Source: Morella rubra
Lineage: Eukaryota > Streptophyta > Magnoliopsida > Fagales > Myricaceae
NCBI GenBank assembly: GCA_003952965.2
Contig: CM025854.1
Coordinates: forward strand, 20,692,111 to 20,756,110
Direction of reading: 5' to 3'
Length of the DNA: 64,000 nt
In this document: positions 37,698 through 50,104 of the stretch, one piece after another
How positions within the stretch are numbered: the stretch's first letter is position 1
Layout: the number at the start of each line of letters is the position of its first letter
Program-made: the position numbers and the translations under genes
The notes under the pieces: generated by a model
Databases searched by the model: none
What the model was told of the DNA's origin: nothing
What the model saw: the letters and a program-made list of their open reading frames with translations, nothing else

Positions 37698-40600
37698 ATG
37701 GCCTTCTCGTCCCGCCTCTTGTCCAAATCCAAACAGGTACTTATATTTGCGATCGGGATGTGTCTGCCCTTCTCTAATCTTCCCGAGCTTTTCGATTTGG
37801 TTGACCAAGCCGTAGCTCTCATTCTCGATTCCATTAGATTCTGCTGGTTTCCTGATCATTTATAACTTCGACACTGTTTGGCTACCCCAGAAATGCAATT
37901 TCTTGCGGAAACCAAACAGAATCTTTTCTTAGATCTGAAACGATGAATAGTTCGTGACTCTGTCGCTTAGTTTCTTTTCATTTCTTACATTTTGGAGTTA
38001 ACTAAACTGTGCGTTAAGGATTTCAGCAAGTCTTGATGGTTTGGATAACTGAATATGATTTTGAGGGCATTATTTTGACGTGAGAACTTGTTATTTTTAG
38101 AGTGAGTGTTGGAGGTTAATGGAAGATCTGTCTAATATTTAGAAGTTTAGGATTTTGTTAATATAACAAATGATGGACGGTTTAGGTTTTTTAATGTAAA
38201 TTTGAAGTTTTTATATCATGTTTTGCTTGGTTAGGAGAAATCTTTACCAATTGACAATGTTGTGAGTCAGCAGGTTTATCTGTGTTGGAGACTCAACTCT
38301 TTGATATTTTCTATGAACCAAGAAGAGCCTGAACAAATGGGTAAGAGAAGCGGCATGGCAACAATACCGTGGAGGGGGGAACAATATAGGGGGTTTTCGT
38401 CGTTGTGTGAAATATAAGGAGTTGTAATGGGATTCTAAAAGTAATGATTTTTATTATGAATGCTTTAAAGGCAAGTAAAGAAAGTGATTTAGAGGATGGT
38501 TACACAAGCATTAATGCTCTTCTGTATGTGTCTTGCTTGTGTGGTTTACAAAGGTGGCATGAGAAACAAAATATGTTTGTTTAATCTATTGTCTGATCGA
38601 TAAGATTTAAGACAACACTTACTACACTGGAGTGTGTTGTGATGCAAGGGACTTAACCTGACCTCCATTCTCTTCATAGCCAGTGCTTTTTGGGCTTTGA
38701 CCACATGCTAGTGTTTTTCTTAGTTTTTGTATTTAAGTATTAGAAAGCTTTATAATATTCAAATTCCAGAATTCAATCTCTAAGTGGTGGTGATGAGCTC
38801 AGGTTTCACCTTGTTAGGTGGGCTAGAGTTTGTTCCCCTAGGGTGGAGTTTTTTCTGTTAAGTCCTTGTACTCTTTGCTTCTGGAGGGCTCCAGTGAGAA
38901 TTTTCCTTGGCGTCAATGTTGGAGGAATCTGGCTCCCCCAAGAGTTGCTTTCTTTGTTTGGGAAGCCACTCACAGGAAAATTCTGACAATTGACAACTTG
39001 AGAAGGAGGGGAGTGTGCTTGACGGACTGGTGCTATCTATGTAAGAGTGATGGAGAAACGGTTGATCATATCCTTCTTCATTGCTCGATGGTGAGAGGAT
39101 TGTGGGTGCACATGCTGAGTATTCTCAACTATGATTGGGTTATGCCTAGGAAGGTGGTGGATGTTTTGTATTGTTGGAGAAGGAAGTTTGAGAATCCTAT
39201 TGCCTCGGCTATTTGGAAGATGATCCCGGCTTGCATTTGGTGGAGCTTGTGGAGGGAAAGGAATGGGAGATGTTTTGAGGACAAGGCCATGTCTTTGAAT
39301 CGGTTGGGGGGTTCTATGTTGCATTCTCTTTTTATGTGGGCTAATTCGGTCTTAGGTTTTCCTTTTGAGGGTTTTCCGGATTTTTTGAGTTTTCTAGCTT
39401 GTATGCTCTAGTGTTTTCAGAATATTCTCTTGTACTGTCGACTCTCTTTTTCGTGAATAAAGATTAACTTACTTATAAAAAAAAAAAAAAGAATTCAATC
39501 TCACGTGTATGCTTGGGTGAATATGTGCATAATATGGTACAATATGTGGGTCTTTGAGAATATTACGTGCATATACTTGATTACCTTGGTTTTAATATAC
39601 TGTCCATGCAACTGTTAGTTATTTTTTCCCTCTTTCTTTTTCTTTTATTGTTATTGTTTCCCCTTTTACATCCAGTTTTGTCGTACCCAAATCGTCCTCC
39701 AGCAGACTCCTGCAATTCCAGTCCGTTTCTTTGCCAAACAAGCTGATCCCCCTGCTCTTAAGGGAGATGGTGAGTGACTGTACAGGTTTCTCATAGTTTT
39801 CATTAATTATAGCCCATGATTCTTCCTAGTGGGTTTTTTTGTTTGTTTTTGTTTTTTTTTTTTTTTTTTGGGGGGGGGGGGGGGGTGTGGCAATTGTAGC
39901 AATATTAGATGATAGATGCCTTCTTATTGATACAACAATAAAGTATAAACAATTATCCCAAAAGTTTAACCTGCTAGAAATTGAACCTGTGGATAAAATA
40001 TATACCTGGAAGTGCCCTCACAAGTAGACCCATCAATAACCTTGCAATGAATGTGGGCATCTCATGGCATGTTATATCTTTTCACTTCATAAGTGTGTGT
40101 GAACATGCATGTGTTTAAGTGTCGCTGCGTGCATATAATTTATACTGTACATGTGTGTGGGCACGCATGCGTGATTAGATCATAAGCACAATAGGTTCAT
40201 GCATGTCACAAATAGCCTATGATTAGAAGAATGGTTTGAGTGGACTATGGAAAGGTTGAACCATAATGGTAATCTCCTAAATAAAATAGTTGCTTTTGTC
40301 TAGTATACTACAATATTGAGTCTTTATAGGTATTGTTGTAGACCAATAGAGGCTGCCTATCCCATCCCCCCTCTCCCCTTGAGCAAGATACAGCATATGT
40401 TTGATTGCCATCATAATTTTCCATTTTTTTGCTGTAATTTGTTGATAAATTAAGTGTTCCTGCGCGATATATTTTTTACTGACAAATAAGTTAAAATTTG
40501 ACCAAAATAGAGATGTTGAAGGGCATTTTTCGTGAGGTTAAGAATAAATTTGAGACAGCCATGGGGATACTTCGGAAGGAGAAGATCACCATCGCTCCAG

Positions 40601-42466
40601 AAGATCCAGCTGCAGTTGCTCAATATGCCAATGTCATGAAGACAGTAAGAGAAAAGTGAGACTTTTTTTTTTGTTTTTTGCCCTTTGTATTTGTCACCAT
40701 GATTGTTCTTATATATACCCCTCCTGTGATAGTGAAGAAATTGTCATGTCTATGTATGTGCATGCATGCCTAAGTGTAGCTGAGTTCTCTGTTGCACAAA
40801 TTTCGAGGGAGTGCATGTTTGAAATAATAACAATTTTAAGTTGCTATTACACAAGTCCTTGCAATTATGTAGGACTTCAAACTTTGAGGAAAAACATGTG
40901 AAAGAAGTGGCAAGTAAAATGCACGGAACCTGATAGAAGAGCATAATTAGTGGAAAAGGGCGAAACCATTTAAAAATGTCGAAAAGATTCATCTAGATGT
41001 CAATTAGAAGTTTTATGACTTTTATACTATTTTCTTTCTCTGGAACTTGTCAAAATTGCTAACAAGAGAATCATCTACAAAATTGTTTCAGGAATTGTAC
41101 TTATTCTACTTCTCTTAGAATTGCATGCCAGATCTAACTCTGGGTCAAGTGATTTTTCTTTCAACTCCATTGTAAACATTGGAACATGCGAAAGTTCTAT
41201 TAGATCCTAGGGATGTTTCCCTTGCAGTATGAGCCATGGACATTGGCAGGATAATTTGACCTGCCCCATGTGTTATAGAGTAGTTTTTTCCTCTCATATC
41301 CTCTTCCCATTTCTACTTGTTTCCCCCACTTTGGTTTTATTTCTTGGAGAATAATAAAGGAATTTACTTAAGAAGGTTGTGTCATTTGATTGGGAAGCCT
41401 TTAGTGGCTAAGTTATGAATTGGCTCATTATGTGGGACATTAATGCCCCCCACTCCTGAAACCAATGATGCTAAACCATCGTACACGCACACTCAGCGTG
41501 GAGTATTTAGTAGTCTGTGGTAGATGCTGTCTCAACAGATTGTGGACAAAGAAATAGGAAAACGTGAATCAGATCAAACGTTTTTTTGTTATTAGAACCT
41601 TCTAAGCTTGGCTACTATTGTGGAATCACATAATTATCCAATTTGTATAACTATGGCATGGCATATGAGATGCAGTTAATGACAATAGTAAGCATCCTGA
41701 TATTGGTGCCATTAATGCTTTTGCACAACTGCTTGTATATGGCTGTTCAGAAAGTGAAGTATAAGTTCATATTTTGTTTGTGGACGAATCACTTGCCTAT
41801 TGCTTTGATACTCTGGGTATAAGCCATACTATTTTTTCAAAGTTCATGAATTTGGCACTCTGTCTCCTACAGGGCAGGCTTGTTTTCAGAATCTCAAAGG
41901 ATACAGTATACCATACAGACACGAACTAAAGATATTCCAGATGCCCGGACATATCTGTTGGCTTTGAAGGAAATACGGAGCAAGTATGTGCTATACCGCT
42001 TTTCAACTTGCTTCATTCCATATTTTAGATATGGTCAGGTTGTCTAATTATGTTGCAGGATATTAAGGTGGGGTTTGGCTGCCAAAATTTTGAGAGTTTA
42101 AAATTTTTGGTGTATGGGAATTGGTGAAAAAGTGAAGAGAGATGATTTGAGTGAATTTTTTATGTTATTTTGATAAAAGAGATTATTTGATGGGGAGAGA
42201 TTTTTTTGTAGTTATTTTATTTGGCCAAATATATTTGGCAGCCAAACACCACCAAATTGTTGTTTTTCTGCATCCCATGTCGTATTCATGTATATGAGTG
42301 CACTTTTTTCCTGGTGCAGGAGGGGTCTTACAGATGAACTCGGTGCAGAGGCAATGATGTTTGAGGCCCTTGATAAAGTTGAAAAAGAACTTAAAAAGCC
42401 CCTTCTGAGGAATGACAAGAAGGGAATGGCAGTTCTTTTGGCAGAGTTTGATAAAATCAATAAGAA
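37698..42466 (+). CDS. MGP1: Mitochondrial ATP synthase 24-kDa (FAd) subunit, second copy, truncated by gap
   Basis: Exons 37698-37736, 39676-39769, 40511-40655, 41873-41983 and 42320-42466 mirror the first five exons of the left gene with identical lengths. The arm stops at the N run before the last two exons (the equivalents of 2282-2404 and 1356-1419), which are missing; sequence after the gap is unrelated. The partial product ends after the NKK just before the exon 5/6 junction. Whether a complete second gene exists depends on whether the duplication is real. Confidence 0.85.
38781..39489 (+). mobile_element. 5'-truncated LINE, right-arm copy
   Basis: Mirror of 5907-6614, with the 13-bp duplication AGAATTCAATCTC at 38768-38780 and 39490-39502. 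Its 181-codon frame differs from the left copy by one residue (Asp to Asn in MSLxRLGG). Confidence 0.88.
42067..42253. mobile_element. Tourist-like MITE, right-arm copy
   Basis: Mirror of 3143-3329, also 187 bp. Confidence 0.6.
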
Positions 42467-42707
42467 GTAACTATCACGTTAAACCAACCTTCCTTTTGTT
42501 CTTTTTTTGTTCATCTCTAGTTGTGGGGTGGGGTGGGGAAGAGGTAATTAATCAGGTGTGCCTTAACCCATCAGCTCGATATATGTGGCATGGAAGGTTG
42601 TTCCATTCAGCTGACTATTAAGCACTTTGTGGAAAGGAAAGAACCTGTACAGCCTAAAAGAAAAAACAAGAGAAAACCTATTTGTTGTAATGGATGTGAA
42701 ATACAAA

Positions 42708-42808
42708 NNNNNNNNNNNNNNNNNNNNNNNNNNNNNNNNNNNNNNNNNNNNNNNNNNNNNNNNNNNNNNNNNNNNNNNNNNNNNNNNNNNNNNNNNNNNN
42801 NNNNNNNN
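42708..42808. other. Assembly gap (about 100 N)
   Basis: A run of N whose length is close to a conventional placeholder. The left side ends in inverted-duplication sequence; the right side is unrelated to the expected continuation. Confidence 0.99.
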
Positions 42809-42810
42809 CT

Positions 42811-42891
42811 ACAGAATTCAAGCTGACCGGTGGAGAAGGATACCCTGTGAAAAAGGGAGGAGAATGGAGACCCTATGGAGAAGGAGGCTGA
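42811..42891 (+). CDS. Possible last exon fragment after the gap, unidentified
   Basis: Directly after the gap one frame reads 26 residues and a stop, containing GGEGYPVKKGGEW and ending GEGG. The composition is more gene-like than its surroundings, but it is too short to assign. Other frames are also open into the gap, so this may be chance. Confidence 0.25.
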   Translation, partial: TEFKLTGGEGYPVKKGGEWRPYGEGG

Positions 42892-43409
42892 TTAGTTGAA
42901 TTTAGAGATTTGTAGAAAATTTTGACGATGTTGTGAAAATTGAGTAGATTACAGTTTTATTAGGTTTTGTGAGAAAGTAGTGAAAATTTTGAAGTATGTT
43001 TGAGACATGGAAAATTTTGAAGTTTTATGGGAATAGGTGAAAAAATAGAGAGAAAAATGATTTTGAGTAAATTTTTTATGTTTTATTATGATAGAAAGAC
43101 ATTTGATAGGGGGAGAGAGAGATGATTTTGAAGTTTTTTCATATTTTTTTTTCTAAAATTTTGTAATTAAAATAAAAAGAGAAAGAAAATTGTTGTAGGC
43201 CCCTTATTTGGTGCGAAAATAGAAAAAGTTAAAACTTTTGATTTGAACAAAAATTCATCTTCGCTTCTAAAATTCTTAGAAATTTCTATAAAATCTAGCT
43301 TGGCAAACATAATTTAGGTTGGCTGTAGGGAAGAAGGGAATGCTACGAAGTAGAAGCAAATTGATTTAATTGTCAAAATTTAAGTAGTCCAAGTGTGCTA
43401 CCTCCTTCG
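42892..43409. other. Decayed MITE-like AT-rich repeat
   Basis: About 42900-43160 contains phrases such as GGTGAAAAAATAGAGAGA and GTAAATTTTTTATGTT, which are the complement of the interior of the MITE at 3143-3329. No ends or gene found. Confidence 0.45.
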
Positions 43410-44050
43410 GATAAAAGCGCACAATTTTCGAGAAAAAGTATTTTCTCTAAAAACTCTCTCTAACTTTCTCTGTCAAATTTACTTTTTTTTTTTAGTTTAT
43501 ATAATGACTCACTCAAAAGTTTAACTGTGCTAATACGTAGGATCCTTAAGGATCTCTATTGTATGATCATCATAAAAAAATTATTTTTTATTAGCTTTCT
43601 TATTTTTTGTATTATGAATTTATGGGCTTCTAAATATTGTGATCATATTCATTAACATAACACAATTGACTCTTTAGATAATTAAACTATTTTTGTGAAA
43701 TCTCATTTACTAACAATTATTTACTTATTTATCTTTTCACCATATTATGTTCCACATGAATCTTTAAGATCATTGGTGATTAAGACCCAAATCAAAATCT
43801 GGACCGTCAGTATGAGGGTCCCAAGCAGGTAGCTTTGGTGAATCTCGAATAGTCTCATGGTCCTCGGCTATGATATTTAAATATGGAACAACAACAAGCA
43901 TCAAAGAGAGTGAGTCTTATGGACTAAAAAAGGTCGGGGTAAGGAAAATATGGAATTAGAAATTTACCAGAATAATTATAGACATGTCAATAGAATAATA
44001 AATCAATAGAATAATTGATCATCAATAAGCAAATGAACAAATGAATGATT
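43410..44050. repeat. Diverged LTR fragment related to the nested copia LTRs
   Basis: Shares ordered phrases with the LTRs at 50105-51314 and 55314-56542: ATTTATGGGCTTCTA, TTGTGATCATATTC, CATTAACATA, TTCCACATGA and the THTCTCTAAAGAGAG-type leader region. Diverged and without clear ends. Confidence 0.55.
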
Positions 44051-44838
44051 AATTATTAATGCAGCTATTAGTCTTATGGAAAGTGTCATTTTATTAACAA
44101 CATTCTTAGTCTCATTTATTTCACCCAACACCACGCTCTGTTTAATCCCTAGAGTTAGGGTTATGCATCATTTTCCCCTTCATTCTGGATTGTCCCGTGA
44201 GTTCCGTCCTCCCCGGAACATACCAAAAGGTATAGTGTTGTTCCATACCCTCTAGGAGGCCACCCCCTAAATCATTAGGGCATGGTTGCACGCTATCATG
44301 TGATCGATATCGTCACACTTCGCTCATTCTTATAGAATTTTTAAATAAGGTGAATGCATGTACAATTATGATGTACAATCCTGCCATGATAATATTGTAT
44401 TAAATTCAACAATACAAATTGATGCCCATGTTCATACTATTCAAAAGATAATTCTTTCATCAATGTAGGTTAAATAACTTCAATGAGAAATGGTACCAAC
44501 ACATTAATCAACCATGATTTCTAATAGTTCTAAAATAAAACTGATACTCTTTACACACCATTATGACATCATATTAAATCCACTTAATGACCATTAAGTC
44601 AGTGATATTTTCACCACATCTACGGCTTAAAAACATGTTTGTACCTTGGCAAGTTAGAAGGGAAAAAGTTGATACCTTTAACATTGCATTCTAGTGCCAC
44701 CCGTGCATTAAAAACCTGAAAAAGAATAGATCGTTCATGTGCACACTCCATGCTCAATCTGATTCTACATTTTAATGTATCATTCATTCCAAATTTATAA
44801 GGTTCCAAGGAAGATCATTCATTTCTTCATTATCGATA
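44051..44838. other. Unassigned non-coding DNA
   Basis: No gene recognised. It contains a GC-richer stretch (about 44140-44340) that may be more LTR debris. Confidence 0.4.
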
Positions 44839-45439
44839 AAGAAAATAGGGGAAAATTCACTTTGCACTCCTGAACTTTGGGATCATTTTTAAGTTACATC
44901 CACTTTTATCAATTTCGTTAGATTAGTATCACAAAGTTTAAGTTTATCTTAATTTCCACCCTGGACCTCAAATTGTTGTTACTTCTCACGGTAGACCAAG
45001 AATGTGCCATCCATGTGACAACTTAAAGTTTTCATTTCCCATTTTACCCTTCGTTTAATGCGCATATAGATGTTGAACATTCCCCCCCACCCGACATAAT
45101 TGTTTCGGTTGAAGTCGCTGAGCCCTAGATTCTCTCCCAATCTCACACTAGTGAATGTCGAACCATTACTAGCTTATTTTGCATATGCTTCTTTCTTTTA
45201 TTACGCTCCTTCATGCATATGTCCCCCTTTCCTTGGATCTGCTGTTATTGCTTCTTTTATATGCACTTCCAAATAATATCGCTGTTGCAGGAATGATAAC
45301 CCCATATGTTGTAGTTTTTTTACTTCTCTTTTGTTGATTCGTTTTGTCTTTTTTTTTTTCATTAAATTGTTTTGTTTCAATTTTTCCCGAATGCTTAAAT
45401 TTCTACTTTTCTTATATGGAATCAATCTTAATTAGTTTG

Positions 45440-46048
45440 TAATGGAGTTGTATCATGTTCATTCAGTGATGCGCAATCATCACCAAGTACTGGAGGATCA
45501 GCAACGAATTGGGTTGGAGATTCCACTAACAACCCTCTTTGTTGGTGTGTGGTTCATTAATGATTGAAGACTGCCTACAAAGATGAAAATTTTGGTTGAA
45601 GGTTTTTTAGCTATGTCAACCACAACATAATCCATCTTTTTCTAGTTCTAGAATTTATTTTTCACTCTTTGTTTACTATTTGCTTTTAAAGTTTGTTCAT
45701 ATAATGTCAAATTGGGAGATCATGCCAATTTTTCAGTTGATTTGATCCTCCTATGTGTGCTCATGGAAGGAGGGTTTTAAGACGTCTTTGGGAAAGGCAT
45801 GAGAAGACACATGTGGAGGAGGAGGACTCCTTGAAATGCAATGTGACGATGGAATGCAATTTGACAACAGGCTTCCCTTTGAGTTGTCTTTCACAAAATT
45901 CAGTCGCAATGAAGACTTAAAATTCTATAGAAGACTGTTGTTGATATTGTGGGTGGTAATTGTAGTGTTGTTCTTGTTCTTGTTGCTGTTGCCCTCAATC
46001 TATGTCAGAGGAAAGGTAGTGGGTCTTTACCCAGACTTGGCACCATAA
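45440..46048 (+). pseudogene. GRF-type zinc-finger protein with C-terminal membrane segment, decayed
   Basis: The plus-strand frames read SSPSTGGSATNW.. then NPLCWCVVH and LKTAYKDENFG, with stops. This resembles the GRF zinc finger (CxC.., W/RTSxT.ENPGRRF) found in many plant MULE-linked proteins. The last part (45836-46048) is open and carries a hydrophobic segment LLLILWVVIVVLFLFLLLL, as those proteins often end in a membrane anchor after a coiled coil. No intact frame. Family call is by recalled pattern. Confidence 0.6.
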
Positions 46049-47083
46049 CTGAAGTCTGTAACGTGATTGGAGCTGCCTTTAAGCCATGCTTTTGTAGTTT
46101 GCTTTTGAATAGATGTTGTAATTGACTTGAAGGCTTCTTTTGTATATTCCAGTTATAGCATTTTGCAATCAAGGCATTAAGATCCTTGGTTTAATTTCTA
46201 TGTATTAGTCACTTGAAATTGCCTCGAAGGCTTTGGTTTGTAAACATTTGGCATTCAGCTTGAAAGTTTCTGTGCATTTGGTTTGTAAAATGTCAGCTTG
46301 CATATCCTGTGCATTTGGTTTGTAAACAATGTCATACTTGAATTCAATCTTGAAACAAACAGTGTGTGATATTCAAAAGTGCAAGATGCAATAATCATAG
46401 TCCAATCTCTATCACAATAACAGAAACTGCACACATCCACAATATTTCTACAAACTAGACCCAAAAAGAACCATTCTGTTCACAACTGCACACACCTATA
46501 AAATGGTTCCAAAACCTACATCATTTCACAATATTTGACACTGCAACTTACAAATTCCTTCCCAACCAAATTACATATCAAGTACAAAAGTTTATAAACT
46601 TATACATTAACTCAAAAAATCTTGTTCTCTGCATGAGCCTCCTTATCATTTCTTGTTAGATCTCTTTCTCTTTTTCTCTTTGACCCTTTTTAAGGCCTGC
46701 TCAATGGTAGAGACCACTACTCTTCTCGAGTTTCCAACTTATTGCTTCTGTGCAGCCATAAAACAAGCACCAAATTGGGCCCACAAGGTATCCAGGGTAC
46801 CCTACACAGTTCCATCTGCTCTCTGACTTGATCTTTCATTGGCAGTCAAGTCGTAAATAGTACGTTCCTCTTGGCTAGCCCCTACACTTGACTTACTGCC
46901 CAATTCATCAGCCCTTCTTCCAGACCTTCAATGCACTCTAGATGCAATCGAAGACTCCGATTGTGATGCAGTGTTTCTTTTGATTGTGAGCTTCGATGCA
47001 CATGTTGTTGATGTTGGATTAGATTGAGAGTGCCTTACCAAGCAAAGAAACAAATGAAAAAATAGTTAGAATAATGGATTTCG
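46049..47083. other. MULE interior between the two convergent genes
   Basis: Meeting point of the 3' ends. From about 46640 to 47040 the minus strand has Ser/Thr/Arg-rich frames that may be the degraded tail of the transposase. A repeated phrase GCATTTGGTTTGTAAA occurs near 46274 and 46310. No separate gene. Confidence 0.4.
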
Positions 47084-49562
47084 TTAAAAACAAAATAACC
47101 TTAAAGCAAAACTGAAAATTTGGAACCAAGTTACATTAATAATTTCTACTGGAATTGTTTTTCTTCTAGCCATTGAGCTTTCAGAAGCTTGGGAAGAACT
47201 TCCAATTTTCTTCTTCTGTTTCTTCTTATTTTGCTCAGCAGGTTGAGTGGATTGAGAAGCTTTTGCATATGGTGGAGCTAACATCGATGCAACAGGAGGG
47301 ACAACAACTACAAAAAACAAACATTAAACTAGTATACAATATATGGTCAGACCTAAAATTAACTAAACAACTAACTGAGAGTCATTCTTTATCCAATCCC
47401 AACGCTGTAGTTAGTGCAACAGATTCAATCCTCAACAAACGGGGCTGCTACAACCCTCATTCCTGCACATTTTATCACTGTCTTTCTTTTAGGGCAGGTC
47501 CTCTTATTGTATCCAAGTTGCTTGCATTCTTTTTGAGTTTTTTGGGCCTACCAGGTTGTATTCTCACAAAAGGAGGTTCAACCAAATCATAGTTTGTTTT
47601 AATCCATTGATCTTCGTCAGGCATCGAGTATATGATAGGGTTGTAGCTCAACATGTACATATCTTTGCTAAACCAGGGGGCACTGTATACCCGTCAAGTC
47701 CCACTTCCGACACCCACATCTTTATTGTTACAGGTTAACTATAAATTGCTGATGTTTATGCTCCCCTTCAAATAGGCCTTGACCAGCATATGTGGGTAGG
47801 CAATGGCATGACTTCTCGCCTGCGGCCTCCAGCTTTTCTAAAATCTTGGGGCAAATGACCCCATCATACTTTTCCATGCCCGACCTTTTTAGCTGATAAC
47901 GTTTTATCGGTTTCTTTCAAATCATCTCAAACATCGTGATGATTGGCTTGTCACGGGCTTTGAGTATGTAAGAATTGAAACATTCGATAAGGTTGTTGAC
48001 TGAGAGATCCGACTTCACAACCGGATTGAAGTACACCCTCGACCATTATCTTTGGTTGATGCCATTGAGCCACTTCCAAGTTGGTTTTGACAGTTTATTC
48101 AATTCATCGATGATTGCAAGAAACTTGTACTCAGTGTACGCAGATGCAGTAGCCCATAACTTATTTTTCAGGGCGAGTCCCCAATGTTTAGCATCTCGAA
48201 AGTTGGCACAGAAATACCTAATGCATATCTGATGGTCTGCATTAAGCATTGCATCCTTGAAGCTTGGTATGAGGCCCTACAGGTCGTTCCATAGTCCCAG
48301 AGATGACGATATGGCTCCGAACGTTTTCTAAACACTCTAGCTCGTGCATTTCTCTTAGCACGATACACTTGTCCGTCACTAACATCCATCTTCCACTGCC
48401 TATTGACTTCTTGAGTTATAGAGTCCATTGGCATGTTAGGTTGCGTCTTGAACTGCTCTATGTACTTATTAATGATAAACCTAGATCCCACCAGCAAGCT
48501 CTGTTACTTCCTCGTGCATCGATAGTTACCTTAGAAAGTTTGGATTTGGAATGTTATCTTCCCCTTCATCCACCATGCGTATACTCTGTACTTGCACCGC
48601 GGTGCATCCCAGTATACGACAATCACCTTATCTGAACTGTTCTTCTTAAACCTTATGTCCTTGCCCTTTGATATATTTTCTTCTCTTCTCTGAATAATTG
48701 GAAGGATGAAAACTTCATCCCGAGCTTCAGAACAAAGGCAGCCAAGTCTGTAACTTGAAACTCAGGGCCACGATATGGCTTAAATAAACTACTTACTTCT
48801 TCTGCTACATCACTGACTTCAAGAGAGACCAAAATATCACTTCTTGCGATATCAGAGCCATTACCTGCAACACAAAGATAAAAGGTTAATTGTTAACTTT
48901 TGTTAGCAAACAATAAACTAAGAAGTTCTAAACAGAGACATTTTACCTTCACTTATGTATCAGCTTCATTTATAGGAGTCTGGCCTTTCATTGGGTTGCG
49001 ATACCCATCATCATCACCCTCGTCACCCCTCTCATCATCACCTTTGTCATCATCAATCACTGCCTCATATCCAATATCGGCACCAGATGAGGTATGACCT
49101 CTAACTTAATATGGTCTTGCACCAAAATTGTCAACGTGGACTACGTCAATGTAAAAAAGCTCTTCATCAGAGCTAAGGACATCATCCCAAAATGGATCAT
49201 TCAACCCCAAATGACGTCTCCCTTTCCTCTGACATAGGTTCTACAACCTCCTCATTAATATTAGTGCCTACTCCACTATCATCAAATGATACAACGAACA
49301 ACACTATAACAAACTCTCCTTCATGACAATTCACCATTTGCAGAACATCATGGTCAGAGGACACAAGGATCGTCCCTTCATTAAGACTTTTCCTTGGCTG
49401 CTTGTAGAAAATAAGATCACCAATTTTATAACCAAATGGCTTCACAATAGCCTCCAGCTCGAAGAATGATAAGCAATCTGGATTGTACAGTTCGTCATAC
49501 ATGTCTACATCTCCCCCAACATAGGTACACCCAAACTGCCTACTAAACCTACCTTTGTAATG
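47084..49562 (-). pseudogene. MULE transposase, multiply broken, catalytic core deleted
   Basis: Domains appear in order on the minus strand. A PB1-like N-terminal domain (49562-49197) is open from its ATG: YVGGDVDMYD, DCLSFFELEAIVKPFGY. The Mutator DNA-binding region follows (about 48640-48300): WMKGKITFQIQTF, KYIEQFKTQPNMPMDSIT, WKMDVSDGQVYRAKRNA. Next is the end of the MULE domain (about 48275-48050): GLIPSFKDAML, ICIRYFCANFRDAKHWG, LSKPTWKWLNGI. Then a SWIM zinc-finger remnant (about 47740-47680, CGCRKWDLTGIQCP) and a GRPKK tail (47660-47475). Between HLWDYG and GLIPSF the sequence is only tens of bases, where the family has some 150 residues including the catalytic acidic residues. Stops and frameshifts elsewhere confirm it is inactive. 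Confidence 0.85.
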
Positions 49563-50104
49563 CATATCGAATAGAAAGAAATCAGGAGGCGTGTCTTAGG
49601 TAATAAAGCACCTGCAACTAATATACATCGTGCATTTCAGAATATAAAATGATTTATAAACAAACATGACAATAATAAAAAATATAAATGAAAATAGTCT
49701 ACCAATATACATATAAATGATTTGGTACCTATAACACATTGGAGTTTATTCCAGTAGCCATAAAAAAATTAAGCACTTTTGAATTCATGTACCATTTTTT
49801 TCTATAAAACACAGAACTATACACTAAACTAATGTAACGTGGAACACCAGCCAACAGGCTTGAGTGGGTCGAACCTAAGCATTAAACAAAGTGACCCACA
49901 GAACATATTTAGTCTAGTTTATAATGGGAAGAACGTGCACAAATGGACCCAACCACTTTCGAAATATAAAGCTTCATCAAAATAATGTACTTTAAGATCT
50001 AGAAAGCTCAAACCATCTACTTTATGGGACCATTTACTCTGACTCGAAAGTAAAATAATGCTAGTCAATAGATTCAACTGTAGAGGACAAAGGAGGAACC
50101 ACAG
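49563..50104. other. Transposase upstream region interrupted by copia
   Basis: Former 5' flank of the transposase, now separated from its MULE terminus by the copia insertion. No gene. Confidence 0.45.

Larger units (their letters stand above)
22758..42707 (-). repeat. Right arm of 40-kb inverted duplication
   Basis: Reverse-complement copy of 2691-22589. Exon lengths, LINE and MITE positions are conserved. Differences are mostly 1-3 base indels plus a local scrambled patch near 36060-36400, clustered near the loop and between 35600 and 37600. The arm runs without loss of similarity into the N gap. Confidence 0.97.

Noticed and set aside
43800-44340. GC-richer block with CCCGTGAGTTCCGTCC considered as organelle or rRNA DNA
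   Set aside because: No recognisable rRNA, tRNA or organelle gene signature; more likely repeat debris.
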